Assembly (NCBI GenBank): GCA_025996895.1 | Contig: BNTW01000071.1 | Span: 1 to 13,801, forward strand | Origin: Bacteroidia bacterium | Lineage (GTDB): Bacteria; Bacteroidota; Bacteroidia; Bacteroidales; Azobacteroidaceae | Reading direction: 5' to 3' | DNA: 13,801 bases | Shown: positions 1 to 7,448 of the stretch, one piece after another | How positions within the stretch are numbered: the stretch's first letter is position 1 | How the letters are laid out: the number at the start of each line of letters is the position of its first letter | The notes under the pieces: model-generated | Database searches by the model: none | The model's input: the letters and a program-made list of their open reading frames with translations, nothing else | What the model was told of the DNA's origin: nothing | Program-made: the position numbers and the translations under genes

Positions 1-318
1 TCCCTTTTTCCATGAGAGATGCCAAAGTGTTGTTTCACAACGCTTTATTATTGAAGCGATTTTTTAGCGTGTTCGGTAATCCGCCAAACTCACGAAAAAA
101 TCAGATGTATTTGCAAGAACTATTGACGTTCGGGGCGATAGCTGCTTAGGTTAGATGAAATTTTGAACGAACTATTGTAAAGCAAATGTAAAGCAAAGTA
201 AACGTTTCGTTTTTCAAACAGGCTTACATCTGTATGCGGTTAATCCTTTGTCTGATGCGGTTGTATGGTTGTTTCTTGTTGTTTTTCTTTTATTACTTTT
301 CGTTCTTCCCCCCCCTTA
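1..318. other. Gene-poor left edge, no supportable gene
   Basis: No convincing gene is visible here. One frame stays open from the window edge (positions 3-149, with an internal ATG at 12) and would encode a ~45-residue basic peptide containing KRFFSVFGNPPNSRK. It could be the tail of a gene starting outside the window, but it matches nothing I recognise and is short enough to be chance. The stretch also holds an 11-bp tandem duplication (176-197) and a run of eight C (308-315) just before the transposon-end-like repeats. It is most likely decayed or intergenic DNA at the edge of an accessory region. Confidence 0.5.
176..197. repeat. Perfect 11-bp tandem duplication
   Basis: The unit TGTAAAGCAAA occurs twice in a row (176-186 and 187-197), followed by a partial third start (GTAAAC). 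It lies in non-coding DNA. Two copies could arise by slippage; a role as a protein-binding iteron cannot be judged from two units. Confidence 0.7.
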
Positions 319-390
319 AGTGGGTCAGTTTCGGTGGGTGGAGTGGGTCAGTTTAAATTGGTCTAGAGGGGTCTATTTGCTTCGGTTTTT
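308..390. mobile_element. IS21-like transposon end remnant (repeat cluster)
   Basis: Two perfect copies of AGTGGGTCAGTTT lie at 319-331 and 342-354, with a degenerate third copy (GAGGGGTCTATTT) at 366-378. The starts are 23-24 nt apart, about two helical turns, and a C8 tract precedes them. Multiple short direct repeats of the type GGTCA(G/A)TTT near the tips are characteristic of IS21-family elements in Bacteroidetes, where they are thought to bind the IstA transposase. No istA or istB gene or fragment is visible in the window, so this would be a solitary end or a decayed insertion. The family assignment is inference from the repeat pattern; the repeats themselves are seen directly. The element's direction and outer tip cannot be fixed. 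Confidence 0.45.
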
Positions 391-421
391 CCACACACCG
401 CCCAGTTATGATTTTACAACA

Positions 422-910
422 ATGAAAAAAGTACCGTGGAACAATGCAGAAGTAGATTCAGAAGGAGAAGAACTACCCGGAGAAGCCGTTGAGGTAGCAT
501 ATCAGACCTTTTGCTCTTTTGCTTTCCAAATGGAAGAGGTGATGAAAGCAGACGGCGAATTGTATATGTACATTCGAGAAAACGACCCCGAACAGCGCGG
601 TACAATTATCGGTTTTGACAAGCGATTTATTGCCATGCCTATCAGAAACAAGGGTATAGGTGCGATTGTTTCGGCGATGATTACACCGGATACGGTTACT
701 CTTACATTTGATTCTCAAGGTGGTAATAATATTAGTAGTAAGACTATAAATTATGGCGATGCTGTTGGTGTATTACCTACACCAACACTTGCAGAAAATA
801 CGTTTGATGGATGGTTTACCGAGCCTAATGGAGACGGAACGGAATACACAGAAGAAACGGTTGCTACTGTCAGCGTTAAGTTGTACGCAAATTGGACAAC
901 AGAAGGATAA
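422..910 (+). CDS. Small protein with C-terminal Listeria-Bacteroides (InlB B-type) repeat
   Basis: This encodes 162 residues from the ATG at 422. The frame is open upstream to a GTG at 320, but that extension runs through the transposon-end-like repeats and is W/R-rich, so the ATG (MKKVPWNN) is preferred. Residues ~1-85 match nothing I recognise and are acidic, with no signal peptide or membrane segment. Residues ~90-158 form one Listeria-Bacteroides repeat (Flg_new/InlB B-repeat type): the TLTFDSQGG opening, the FDGWFTEPNGDGTEY core and the KLYANW end are all present. Such repeats normally sit in secreted or surface adhesins, so a single copy on a short leaderless protein is odd. It may be a truncated relic of a larger surface protein cut by the nearby mobile element, or a standalone accessory protein. 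Function is unknown. Confidence 0.65.
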   Translation: MKKVPWNNAEVDSEGEELPGEAVEVAYQTFCSFAFQMEEVMKADGELYMYIRENDPEQRGTIIGFDKRFIAMPIRNKGIGAIVSAMITPDTVTLTFDSQGGNNISSKTINYGDAVGVLPTPTLAENTFDGWFTEPNGDGTEYTEETVATVSVKLYANWTTEG

Positions 911-913
911 AAA

Positions 914-949
914 TTTGAATTTTGGGTTATTAAAATTTTTGAATTTGGG
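914..949. repeat. Short imperfect direct repeat between two small ORFs
   Basis: TTTGAATTTTGGG (914-926) recurs as TTTGAATTTGGG (938-949), one T shorter, 24 nt apart. It lies between the stop at 910 and the promoter of the next gene. No function is evident. Confidence 0.4.
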
Positions 950-954
950 CAGAT

Positions 955-986
955 ATTGTTTGTGAAAATAGTATCTGCTACTTTTG
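955..986 (+). promoter_or_regulatory. Bacteroidetes-type promoter for the ORF at 1007
   Basis: The -7 element TACTTTTG (979-986) fits TAnnTTTG exactly. ATTG (955-958) matches the -33 TTTG in three of four bases, with a 20-nt spacer inside the usual 19-21 range. Transcription would start around 993, giving a leader of about 14 nt before the ATG at 1007. This placement rules out the upstream TTG at 956 as the translation start. Confidence 0.55.
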
Positions 987-1006
987 TAATTAATAGGTAC
1001 TTGAAT

Positions 1007-1294
1007 ATGTCAAAAGGTAGGAATAAAGAACTTATTAAAAAACGTGACTCCGCTTTGATTGAGCGGTGGAACTATTGGACAAACGTACAGCGTTTGCGCT
1101 TTGATGATTCCTTAAAGGTATTATCACAAACCGAGTTTTTTATATCAGAGGAACGCATTTTGTCTATATTAAGAGAATACAACAAGAAAGAACAACCCGC
1201 CGAAATATTTACTATACCCAAGATAAAAGTAGCTAAATTAAAACAAAAACATCTTTCCTTATTCCCTGAAGACCCTCCAAAGAAAAAACCGTAA
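1007..1294 (+). CDS. Small conserved-looking protein of unknown function
   Basis: This encodes 95 residues from the ATG at 1007 (MSKGRNKELIKKRDSAL). The same frame is open from a TTG at 956, but a good promoter lies between the two, so the downstream ATG is chosen. The protein is basic and helical, with W/Y/R-rich segments (RWNYWTNVQRLRFDDSL, then FFISEERILSILREY) and a Lys/Pro-rich tail ending LFPEDPPKKKP. It has no signal peptide or membrane segment. The helix pattern around ALIERW...LRFDD...ISEERILSIL could be a small DNA-binding helix-turn-helix, but this is a guess. I associate similar short proteins with Bacteroidetes genomes and mobile regions without a known function. Its position beside a transposon-end-like repeat fits an accessory gene. 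Confidence 0.6.
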   Translation: MSKGRNKELIKKRDSALIERWNYWTNVQRLRFDDSLKVLSQTEFFISEERILSILREYNKKEQPAEIFTIPKIKVAKLKQKHLSLFPEDPPKKKP

Positions 1295-1402
1295 AACTGT
1301 CGCTTTGAGGTTCAACTCCCCGGTGCCAACAATCCTACGGCTTTAATGTGCTACAAAGGTAATTATTTATTTTGAATTTCAAATGCAATATTGTTTTTAC
1401 AT

Positions 1403-1488
1403 CTATCAAATTATCATTTCAAAAAAACGAAAAAAGCACGAAAAAAATGGCGTTTCAGAGCCTATTAAATTATTATTTGAAAAAATCG
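1403..1488. repeat. 27-bp imperfect direct repeat upstream of dnaB
   Basis: Positions 1403-1429 and 1462-1488 align over 27 bases with four mismatches; both begin CTAT(C/T)AAATTAT and end in an A-rich run followed by CG. The start-to-start distance is 59 bp, close to the dnaB promoter. In such AT-rich DNA this could be a duplication remnant or chance; a regulatory role is unproven. Confidence 0.45.
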
Positions 1489-1523
1489 TGAATTATTTAC
1501 TGCAAAAATCGGCGACATTTGCT

Positions 1524-1531
1524 TACCTTTG
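1524..1531 (+). promoter_or_regulatory. dnaB promoter -7 element
   Basis: TACCTTTG matches TAnnTTTG exactly and lies 26 nt before the dnaB ATG. The -33 side is weak: the best candidate at the right distance is ACTG (1499-1502, spacer 21). The call rests mainly on the -7 match and its position. Confidence 0.5.
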
Positions 1532-1557
1532 TTCCTCCTTTTTATAAAATAATTTGA

Positions 1558-3096
1558 ATGGCAATGCAAGAAAAACCGGCCGGAAAAATTTCGCGGTCGA
1601 AGAAAACAACTACTCCAACGGAAGAAACCGGGCGTATCCAACCGCAGGCGCGGGAATTGGAAGAAGCGATTTTGGGCGCGCTGATGCTCGAAAAAGACGC
1701 TTATGCCATGATCAGTGAAATTCTGACACCGCAAAGTTTTTACGATAAAACGCACGAATTGATTTTTACGGCGATACGCGACTTGGCGATGAAACAAGAG
1801 CCCATCGACATGTTGACGGTAGTCGAACAATTGCGCCGTTCGGGTGAGTTGGAAGCTGTCGGCGGGGTTTCATACATTGCCCAACTCTCGCAAAAAGTGG
1901 TTTCGAGCGCGCATTTGGAATATCATGCGCGGATTGTTGCCCAAAAATCGCTGGCGCGCGAATTGATTACGTTTTCTTCGCATGTGGCCGGCAAAGCCTT
2001 TGACGAAACCAACGATGTCGATGATTTGATGCAAGAGGCTGAAGGACAGTTGTTTGAAATATCGCAACGTAACCTGAAAAAAGATGTTACGCCGATTAAT
2101 CCGATTATCCGCGAAGCCATTGACCTAATGACGGAAGCCTCGAAACGTCCCGAAGGATTGAGCGGTCTGCAAAGTGGATTTAAAGATTTGGACAAGATTA
2201 CTTCGGGCTGGCAAAATTCCGATTTGATTATTATTGCGGCTCGTCCGGCGATGGGTAAAACAGCATTTGTGCTGTCGATGGCCAAAAATATGGCGGTCAA
2301 TTTCACTACTCCGGTGGCGGTTTTTTCGTTGGAAATGTCGAATGTTCAGTTAGTTAATCGTTTGATAGTCAATGTAACGGAAATTCCGGGCGAAAAAATC
2401 AAAAGCGGCCAGCTTAGGCAGGACGAATGGTTTCAATTAGACCAGCGGATTAAACTGCTCTACGACGCGCCGATTTTTGTCGATGATACACCAAGTTTGT
2501 CGGTATTTGAACTGCGTACCAAAGCTCGCCGGTTGGTCAAAGAGCATAAGGTTAAATGCCTGATTATCGATTACTTGCAACTTATGAACGCCAGCGGAAT
2601 GAATTTCGGCAGCCGCGAACAGGAAGTCAGCATTATTTCGCGTTCGCTGAAAGGTTTGGCCAAAGAGTTAAATATTCCGATTATCGCGCTTTCACAGTTA
2701 AACCGAAGCGTCGAAACGCGCTCGATTAAGGACAACACGCCCGATGCCAAGCGTCCGCAGTTGTCCGATTTGCGTGAATCCGGTGCGATTGAGCAGGACG
2801 CCGACATTGTTTGTTTTATCCATCGGCCAGAATATTACAAGATTTTTGAAGATTCGCACGGCAACGATCTGCGCGGAAAAGCGGAAATCATTATCGCCAA
2901 ACACCGCAACGGCTCGACAGGCGACATCTTGTTAAGTTTCAAGCACGAATATGTCCGTTTTCAAAATCTGGACGACGACCATATTATTGAAGAATATCAA
3001 TCACGCCTGAACAGCCAGGCCGATTTAATTCCGGCAGAAAAACGACAATACCGGTCGGTTTTGACAAAACAAGTAGATTCGGAAGTTCCGTTTTAA
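1558..3096 (+). CDS. dnaB: Replicative DNA helicase DnaB
   Basis: This encodes 512 residues, slightly longer than E. coli DnaB (~470). It is the hexameric 5'-3' helicase that unwinds DNA at the replication fork and contacts primase. The N-terminal primase-interaction domain is at ~30-130 (ELEEAILGALMLEKDAY, then FYDKTHELIFTAI). The RecA-like motor follows from ~200: Walker A ARPAMGKT (228-235, Lys234), the LEMS segment, Walker B LIIDYLQLM (Asp338), and the ALSQLNRSVE and SDLRESGAIEQDAD motifs, then the C-terminal AKHRNG segment. A basic 25-residue N-terminal extension (KKTTTPTEETGR) precedes the domain. A second ATG six bases downstream is an equally possible start. There is no intein. The gene appears monocistronic, with its own promoter and another promoter directly after it. 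Confidence 0.97.
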   Translation: MAMQEKPAGKISRSKKTTTPTEETGRIQPQARELEEAILGALMLEKDAYAMISEILTPQSFYDKTHELIFTAIRDLAMKQEPIDMLTVVEQLRRSGELEAVGGVSYIAQLSQKVVSSAHLEYHARIVAQKSLARELITFSSHVAGKAFDETNDVDDLMQEAEGQLFEISQRNLKKDVTPINPIIREAIDLMTEASKRPEGLSGLQSGFKDLDKITSGWQNSDLIIIAARPAMGKTAFVLSMAKNMAVNFTTPVAVFSLEMSNVQLVNRLIVNVTEIPGEKIKSGQLRQDEWFQLDQRIKLLYDAPIFVDDTPSLSVFELRTKARRLVKEHKVKCLIIDYLQLMNASGMNFGSREQEVSIISRSLKGLAKELNIPIIALSQLNRSVETRSIKDNTPDAKRPQLSDLRESGAIEQDADIVCFIHRPEYYKIFEDSHGNDLRGKAEIIIAKHRNGSTGDILLSFKHEYVRFQNLDDDHIIEEYQSRLNSQADLIPAEKRQYRSVLTKQVDSEVPF

Positions 3097-3127
3097 ATTG
3101 ATTTCAAAAAAAAATTCGTTATCTTTG
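3097..3127 (+). promoter_or_regulatory. Promoter of the argD-proC-amidase-mlaD operon
   Basis: The -33 element ATTG (3097-3100, three of four matches to TTTG), a 19-nt spacer and a perfect TAnnTTTG -7 (TATCTTTG, 3120-3127) lie between the dnaB stop and the ATG at 3147. The predicted start near 3134 leaves a leader of roughly 13 nt. A four-codon frame (ATG ACT TTA TGA, 3139-3150) overlaps the start codon and is probably chance. Confidence 0.6.
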
Positions 3128-3146
3128 CACGTCAAATAATGACTTT

Positions 3147-4268
3147 ATGAATTTTTTCAACGTTTATCCTCGTTGGCCGATCGAGCCGTTGCGCGCGCTG
3201 GGCTGTAAAATATACGATAAAGAAGGAAAGGAATACCTCGATTTCTACGGCGGACATGCGGTGATTTCTATCGGACATTCGCATTCCGAATATGTGGAAC
3301 GGCTGACGAATCAACTCCGGCAAATCGGATTTTATTCCAACGCTGTGCAAATTTCTTTGCAAGAAGAATATGCGGAAAAATTGGGAAAGGCTTCGGGCTA
3401 TCCCGATTATTCGGTATTTATGGTCAATTCCGGTGCGGAAGCGAACGAAAATGCGTTGAAATTAGCGTCATTCTACAACAATCGCAAAAAAATGGTCGCT
3501 TTCCGGCATTCTTTTCATGGACGGACGGCATCGGCAGTGCGCGTAACGGATATTCCGAAATACTGGACGGCGAATAACATGGACTTGGAAACGATTTTTC
3601 TGCCTTGGAACGACATCGAAGCCGTGCGCGAAACGCTGAAAGCGCAAGACATTTCTTCGGTGATTATCGAAGGTATTCAGGGAATTGGCGGAATTATCGT
3701 ACCGGATACCCATTTCTTACAACAACTGCAACAGGCTTGTAATGAAACGGATACGGTTTTAATTTTAGACGAAATACAGAGCGGATACGGACGGACGGGC
3801 AAATTTTTCGCCCATCAATACGCCGGCATTCGTCCCGATATCATCACGATTGCCAAAGGAATGGGCAACGGTTTTCCGGTTTCGGGCATGCTGATTGCCC
3901 CCAAATTTACGGCTGTGCATGGACAGTTAGGCACGACTTTCGGCGGAAATCATTTAGCCTGTACGGCAGCAATTGCGGTGTTGGACGTCATGGAAAAAGA
4001 AAAATTGGTCGAAAACGCGGCGAAAACCGGCAGTTATTTAATGGAAGAATTAAAAAAACTGCCTCCAATAAAGGAAGTGCGCGGACGCGGATTAATGATT
4101 GGTGTAGAAATGCATGAGCCGATTAAATCCATGCGCGACAAACTGCTGTTCGAGCAACACATATTCACCGGTGCAACCGGAACGCATGTTTTCCGTTTGT
4201 TACCGCCGTTGTGTGTTACAAGAGAAATAGCGGACGAATTTTTACAACGATTTAAAAAAGTAATATGA
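3147..4268 (+). CDS. argD: Class III aminotransferase, acetylornithine/succinylornithine type (ArgD-like)
   Basis: This encodes 373 residues, a normal length for the ArgD branch of PLP-dependent class III aminotransferases. The expected reaction swaps the amino group between glutamate and N-acyl-glutamate semialdehyde in arginine synthesis. Recognisable features are LDFYGGHAVISIGHSHSEY near the N-terminus, the NSGAEANENALKLA cofactor loop, FRHSFHGRT, LDEIQSGYGRTG with PLP-binding Asp208, and the Schiff-base Lys237 in TIAKGMGNGFPVSG. The final bases overlap the proC start (ATGA), so the two are translationally coupled. argD-proC adjacency is, from memory, common in Bacteroidales, where the acyl group may be succinyl rather than acetyl; the sequence alone does not settle this. 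Ornithine aminotransferase feeding ProC directly is the main alternative. argG, argC and argB are not in the window. Confidence 0.88.
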   Translation: MNFFNVYPRWPIEPLRALGCKIYDKEGKEYLDFYGGHAVISIGHSHSEYVERLTNQLRQIGFYSNAVQISLQEEYAEKLGKASGYPDYSVFMVNSGAEANENALKLASFYNNRKKMVAFRHSFHGRTASAVRVTDIPKYWTANNMDLETIFLPWNDIEAVRETLKAQDISSVIIEGIQGIGGIIVPDTHFLQQLQQACNETDTVLILDEIQSGYGRTGKFFAHQYAGIRPDIITIAKGMGNGFPVSGMLIAPKFTAVHGQLGTTFGGNHLACTAAIAVLDVMEKEKLVENAAKTGSYLMEELKKLPPIKEVRGRGLMIGVEMHEPIKSMRDKLLFEQHIFTGATGTHVFRLLPPLCVTREIADEFLQRFKKVI

Positions 4269-5062
4269 AAATAACGGTTATCGGAGGCGGCAATATGGGT
4301 AGTGCCATTGTACGCGGGTTAGTGCAAGGAACGGTTTTCAAGCCGAGCGACATCACGGTAATTGACGTTCACGAAGCACCGTTGAGGGCATTACAAGATT
4401 TTAATCCGGCAATCCGCACAGTGTTGAACGATTACGACAACGTGGAAACGGCCGACATTGTTCTACTGGCCATTAAACCATGGCTGGTGAAAGACGTTTT
4501 GGTGGATATTAAATTTCGGTTGAATTACGAAACGCAAATCCTCATATCGATTGCAGCCGGTATCACTATCGACAACATGAACGAAACGCTGCAAAAACCG
4601 AACGGCGACCCAGCCCTGCCGACGCTTTTCCGTGTCATTCCCAACACGGCCATCGCAATCCGGCAAAGCATTTCGCTCATCGCTTCAAAAAATGCTTCAC
4701 CCGAACAGAAAACGTTGCTATCCAAAATTTTCGACGAATTGGGCAGTGCCGTATTTTTGGACGAACAACGCATTTCAGCCGGTACGGCATTGACGTCTTG
4801 CGGTATCGCCTATTTGTTTCGCTACGTTCGCGCAGCAACTTTGGCCGGCGTGGAATTAGGATTTTATCCGAAAGAAGCCCAAAATTTGGTCGTCAAAACG
4901 ATGTTGGGCGCAGCCGCGTTGCTGGACAATACGCACGAAAATCCCGAAGTAGAAATCGACAAAGTAACTACGCCGGGCGGAATTACGATTAAAGGATTGA
5001 ACGAATTGGAGGCAAACGGTTTTTCCGATGCTATTATAAAAGCAATTAAAGCAAGTAAATAA
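4265..5062 (+). CDS. proC: Pyrroline-5-carboxylate reductase
   Basis: This encodes 265 residues, the usual family length. It reduces 1-pyrroline-5-carboxylate to proline with NAD(P)H in the cytoplasm. The Rossmann nucleotide-binding motif opens the protein (MKITVIGGGNMGSAIVRGL, Gly7 to Gly12). It is followed by the LAIKPWLVKDVL and SIAAGITI segments, the RVIPNTAIAIRQS motif, and the family signature near the C-terminus (TTPGGITIKGLNELE, from residue ~235) that shapes the substrate site. The start codon overlaps the aminotransferase stop by 4 nt, and the next gene begins 6 nt after its stop. The pairing links ornithine/glutamate semialdehyde chemistry to proline formation. Confidence 0.95.
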   Translation: MKITVIGGGNMGSAIVRGLVQGTVFKPSDITVIDVHEAPLRALQDFNPAIRTVLNDYDNVETADIVLLAIKPWLVKDVLVDIKFRLNYETQILISIAAGITIDNMNETLQKPNGDPALPTLFRVIPNTAIAIRQSISLIASKNASPEQKTLLSKIFDELGSAVFLDEQRISAGTALTSCGIAYLFRYVRAATLAGVELGFYPKEAQNLVVKTMLGAAALLDNTHENPEVEIDKVTTPGGITIKGLNELEANGFSDAIIKAIKASK

Positions 5063-5068
5063 ACAATT

Positions 5069-6259
5069 TTGAAACAGTTATTTTATATCTTATTATGCCT
5101 TTTTTCACTATCAATCGTTTCGGTGCGAGCGGATAGTAAGGACGATGCGTTTGTGTTGGTCATCGACCCGGGACACGGCGGAAAAGATCCGGGTGCACTC
5201 GGCAAAAAAGGGAAAGAGAAAAACATCAATCTCGCAGTCGCCTTGTTGGCCGGAAAATACATCACCCAAAAGCACCCCGACGTCAAAATTGTTTATACGC
5301 GCAAAAAGGATGAATTTATTGAACTGGACGAACGCGCCGACATCGCCAACAAGTCCAAAGCCAATTTGTTTATTTCCATTCACACCAATTCTTCTACCGC
5401 CCGCTCGGTTTGCGGGCCGGAAGTTTTTACGTTTGGTGTTTCCCGCACGAAAGAAAATTTGGAAGTAGCGAAGCGCGAAAATTCCGTTATCTTGTTGGAA
5501 GACAATTACAAAGAGAAATACGAAGGTTTTGACCCCAATTCGACCGAGTCGTATATTATTTTTGAATTTATGCAAAATAAATTCGTTGAGCAGAGTATCG
5601 ATTTTGCTTCTACGATGCAAAACGAATTACGGCAATGCGTACGCTGGAGTGGTCGAGGAGTGAAGCAGGCGGAATATTTGGTTTTGCGGAAATCGAGCAT
5701 GCCCCGCATCCTTATCGAATTAGATTTTATTTCCAATCCGCAGGCGGAAGAATTTTTGTTGAGCGAAAGTGGCCAAAAAAAATATGCGCAGTCCATTTGC
5801 GACGCTTTTACAAAGTACAAAGCAGGATATGACCGGAAAAAAGGCACTACTAAACCGGCAGTGCAGGAAATAAAAAAAGAGAAAGAGCCGATACAAGTAA
5901 TACAGGCAGAAGAAGAAGAGGACGACAGTGAAGATACCGTTCCTACCGTAGTGCAACAAAGGCCGGTTTCCAAACCTCAACCGGCTTCAAGCAAACCCAT
6001 TCCGAATAAAACAGCTTCGAGCAAAAGCATTGTCTATAAGGTGCAGATTTTAGCTGCGCCCACTCAATTGCCGGTACACTCGCACGAATTGAAAGGTTAT
6101 AAAGCCGGTTATTACTACGAAAAAGGCTTGTATAAATATACTTACGGAGAAACTTCGGATTATAACGAAATCGTGCGTATCCGAAAATCTCTGTTAAAAG
6201 ATTTCAAAGACGCTTTTATTATTACGTTTAAAGACGGAGTAAAAGTACAAAACAATTAA
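5069..6259 (+). CDS. Secreted N-acetylmuramoyl-L-alanine amidase with C-terminal SPOR-like domain
   Basis: This encodes 396 residues from a TTG start, chosen because a complete signal peptide (MKQLFYILLCLFSLSIVSVRA) follows immediately. The Amidase_3 domain (~27-250) cleaves the amide between MurNAc and the stem peptide in periplasmic peptidoglycan. Predicted zinc ligands are His36 (IDPGHGGKDPGA), Glu50 and His105 (FISIHTN), with catalytic Glu217 in ILIELDFISNP. The family more often has a Gly before Phe in that last motif; here it is Asp219. An insert at ~118-175 separates the halves of the domain. A Lys- then acidic-rich linker (~258-300, including AEEEEDDSEDT) and a Pro/Ser-rich stretch lead to a C-terminal domain (~318-396, SIVYKVQILAAPT...) resembling SPOR, which would bind denuded glycan at division sites. 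It is third in the operon and 12 nt before the MCE gene. Confidence 0.9.
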   Translation: MKQLFYILLCLFSLSIVSVRADSKDDAFVLVIDPGHGGKDPGALGKKGKEKNINLAVALLAGKYITQKHPDVKIVYTRKKDEFIELDERADIANKSKANLFISIHTNSSTARSVCGPEVFTFGVSRTKENLEVAKRENSVILLEDNYKEKYEGFDPNSTESYIIFEFMQNKFVEQSIDFASTMQNELRQCVRWSGRGVKQAEYLVLRKSSMPRILIELDFISNPQAEEFLLSESGQKKYAQSICDAFTKYKAGYDRKKGTTKPAVQEIKKEKEPIQVIQAEEEEDDSEDTVPTVVQQRPVSKPQPASSKPIPNKTASSKSIVYKVQILAAPTQLPVHSHELKGYKAGYYYEKGLYKYTYGETSDYNEIVRIRKSLLKDFKDAFIITFKDGVKVQNN

Positions 6260-6271
6260 AAAGCAAATGAA

Positions 6272-7165
6272 ATGAAAAAAATATTTTCAAAAGAAGTTAT
6301 TATCGCGGTTATCACTCTGGTGAGTCTGTTTTTGCTCTATTCGGGGTTGAATTATTTGAAAGGGATTAACGTTTTCAAGCCGAGTAATCATTATTATGTA
6401 TTGATGTCAAACGTCAGCGAATTGCAACGCTCCAGTCCGGTGTATGTCGATGGATTTAAGATCGGCATTGTCAATACAATTGATTATCAATATGATAATG
6501 AAGAGCAGGGAAAAATCGTTGTGTTGATTAGCTTGGATAAGCAAATGCGTGTAGAAACAGGTAGTTATGCTGAAATGAAATCGGGTTTGACTTCAGGTGC
6601 TTATTTGGATTTGAAACTCAACCGGTATGTCAGCACTTATCTGGAAGTGGGCGACACCATTGACGGCGTTACCAATCCCGGCCTAATGGACAAAATCGCT
6701 AAGGATATGTTGCCGCAAGTCGAAAAAATCTTGCCCCGCTTAGATACTATTTTGATGGGTATTCAAGTATTGGTTAATCACCCCGCGCTCAGCCAATCAT
6801 TAGATCATATCGAAGCAGCTACGGCCAGCTTGCAGAAATCGTCCCGGCAATTGGACGCACTGTTAGCCAAAGACGTGCCCACTATTGTCGGTAATCTGAA
6901 TCAAGCTTCGTCCGATTTTACAGTAGTAAGCGGAAATCTGAAAGAATTGGATTTAAAACAAACGCTCGAAACGATGAATGGGGCTATTCAAAATATGAAT
7001 CAGGTCACGAAACAACTGAATAATCCGAACAATACGCTCGGCTTGCTGTTGAATGATCGCTCGCTCTATAACCAGCTGGATTCGACCGCCCGTAATGCGT
7101 CAATCCTCTTGCAGGACATCAAACAGCACCCGAAAAATTACGTGCATTTTTCAGTCTTCAAATAG
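6272..7165 (+). CDS. MlaD-like MCE-domain lipid-transport protein
   Basis: This encodes 297 residues. MCE proteins form rings that carry phospholipids between the inner and outer membranes, normally as partners of an MlaE permease and MlaF ATPase. An N-terminal membrane anchor (~8-28, EVIIAVITLVSLFLLYSGLNYL) leads into the MCE domain at ~38-115, with VLMSNVSELQRSSPVYVDGFKIG and SGLTSGAYLDLKL as its typical signatures. The C-terminal half (~135-285) is helical, with repeated Gln/Asn/Leu stretches suggesting a coiled coil or helical tube. No mlaE or mlaF lies in the window, so its ABC partner is encoded elsewhere. It shares the operon with the amidase, a pairing I believe is conserved in Bacteroidales. 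A long AT-rich spacer follows. Confidence 0.9.
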   Translation: MKKIFSKEVIIAVITLVSLFLLYSGLNYLKGINVFKPSNHYYVLMSNVSELQRSSPVYVDGFKIGIVNTIDYQYDNEEQGKIVVLISLDKQMRVETGSYAEMKSGLTSGAYLDLKLNRYVSTYLEVGDTIDGVTNPGLMDKIAKDMLPQVEKILPRLDTILMGIQVLVNHPALSQSLDHIEAATASLQKSSRQLDALLAKDVPTIVGNLNQASSDFTVVSGNLKELDLKQTLETMNGAIQNMNQVTKQLNNPNNTLGLLLNDRSLYNQLDSTARNASILLQDIKQHPKNYVHFSVFK

Positions 7166-7448
7166 TGTTATTTAAATTTAGTCTAAAAAACATTTGAAAA
7201 TAAATTTGACGTTTTTGTTACGGAAATGCTTATAAATAAAAGATTTACAAATATAAATGATCGATAGGCAATAAAGGTATTTTTTATTAACAGATTGATT
7301 ATGAGTTGAATAAGCTGTTAAAAAACAACATTCTCTAAATAGCTGAAAAACAGACAATAAAAAAAATCACAAAAAAGCAAGAGAAAATTCATTTTGTTAT
7401 CTAAAAAAAAAGTTGAAATTTTGCAACACGAAAAATAAATCCTCTTAG
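7166..7448. other. AT-rich spacer between mlaD and dnaA
   Basis: This 283-bp stretch is strongly AT-rich, has no gene and shows no GC-rich hairpin that would serve as a clear terminator for the upstream operon. It was scanned by eye for DnaA boxes because dnaA follows: the best match to TTATCCACA is TTATTAACA at 7284-7292 (7 of 9), and no cluster is present. Replication-origin function is therefore not supported, though the AT-richness would allow easy melting. The dnaA promoter occupies the right end. Confidence 0.6.
7393..7423 (+). promoter_or_regulatory. dnaA promoter
   Basis: A perfect -33 TTTG (7393-7396), a 19-nt spacer and AAATTTTG (7416-7423) as a -7 element (one mismatch to TAnnTTTG, at the first base) lie 25 nt before the GTG start. 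Spacing and position support it. Confidence 0.5.

Larger units (their letters stand above)
1295..1557. other. Intergenic region upstream of dnaB
   Basis: This 263-bp AT-rich spacer has no credible ORF. At 1306-1326 the string GAGGTTCAACTCCCCGGTGCC resembles a tRNA T-arm plus acceptor 3' strand. However, one T-stem pair is mismatched and no matching 5' half is present, so no tRNA is called; a tRNA-derived attachment-site scar is only a weak possibility. A short palindrome (TTTGAA-T-TTCAAA, 1371-1383) and a 27-bp imperfect direct repeat (1403-1429 and 1462-1488) follow. The dnaB promoter is at the right end. Confidence 0.5.
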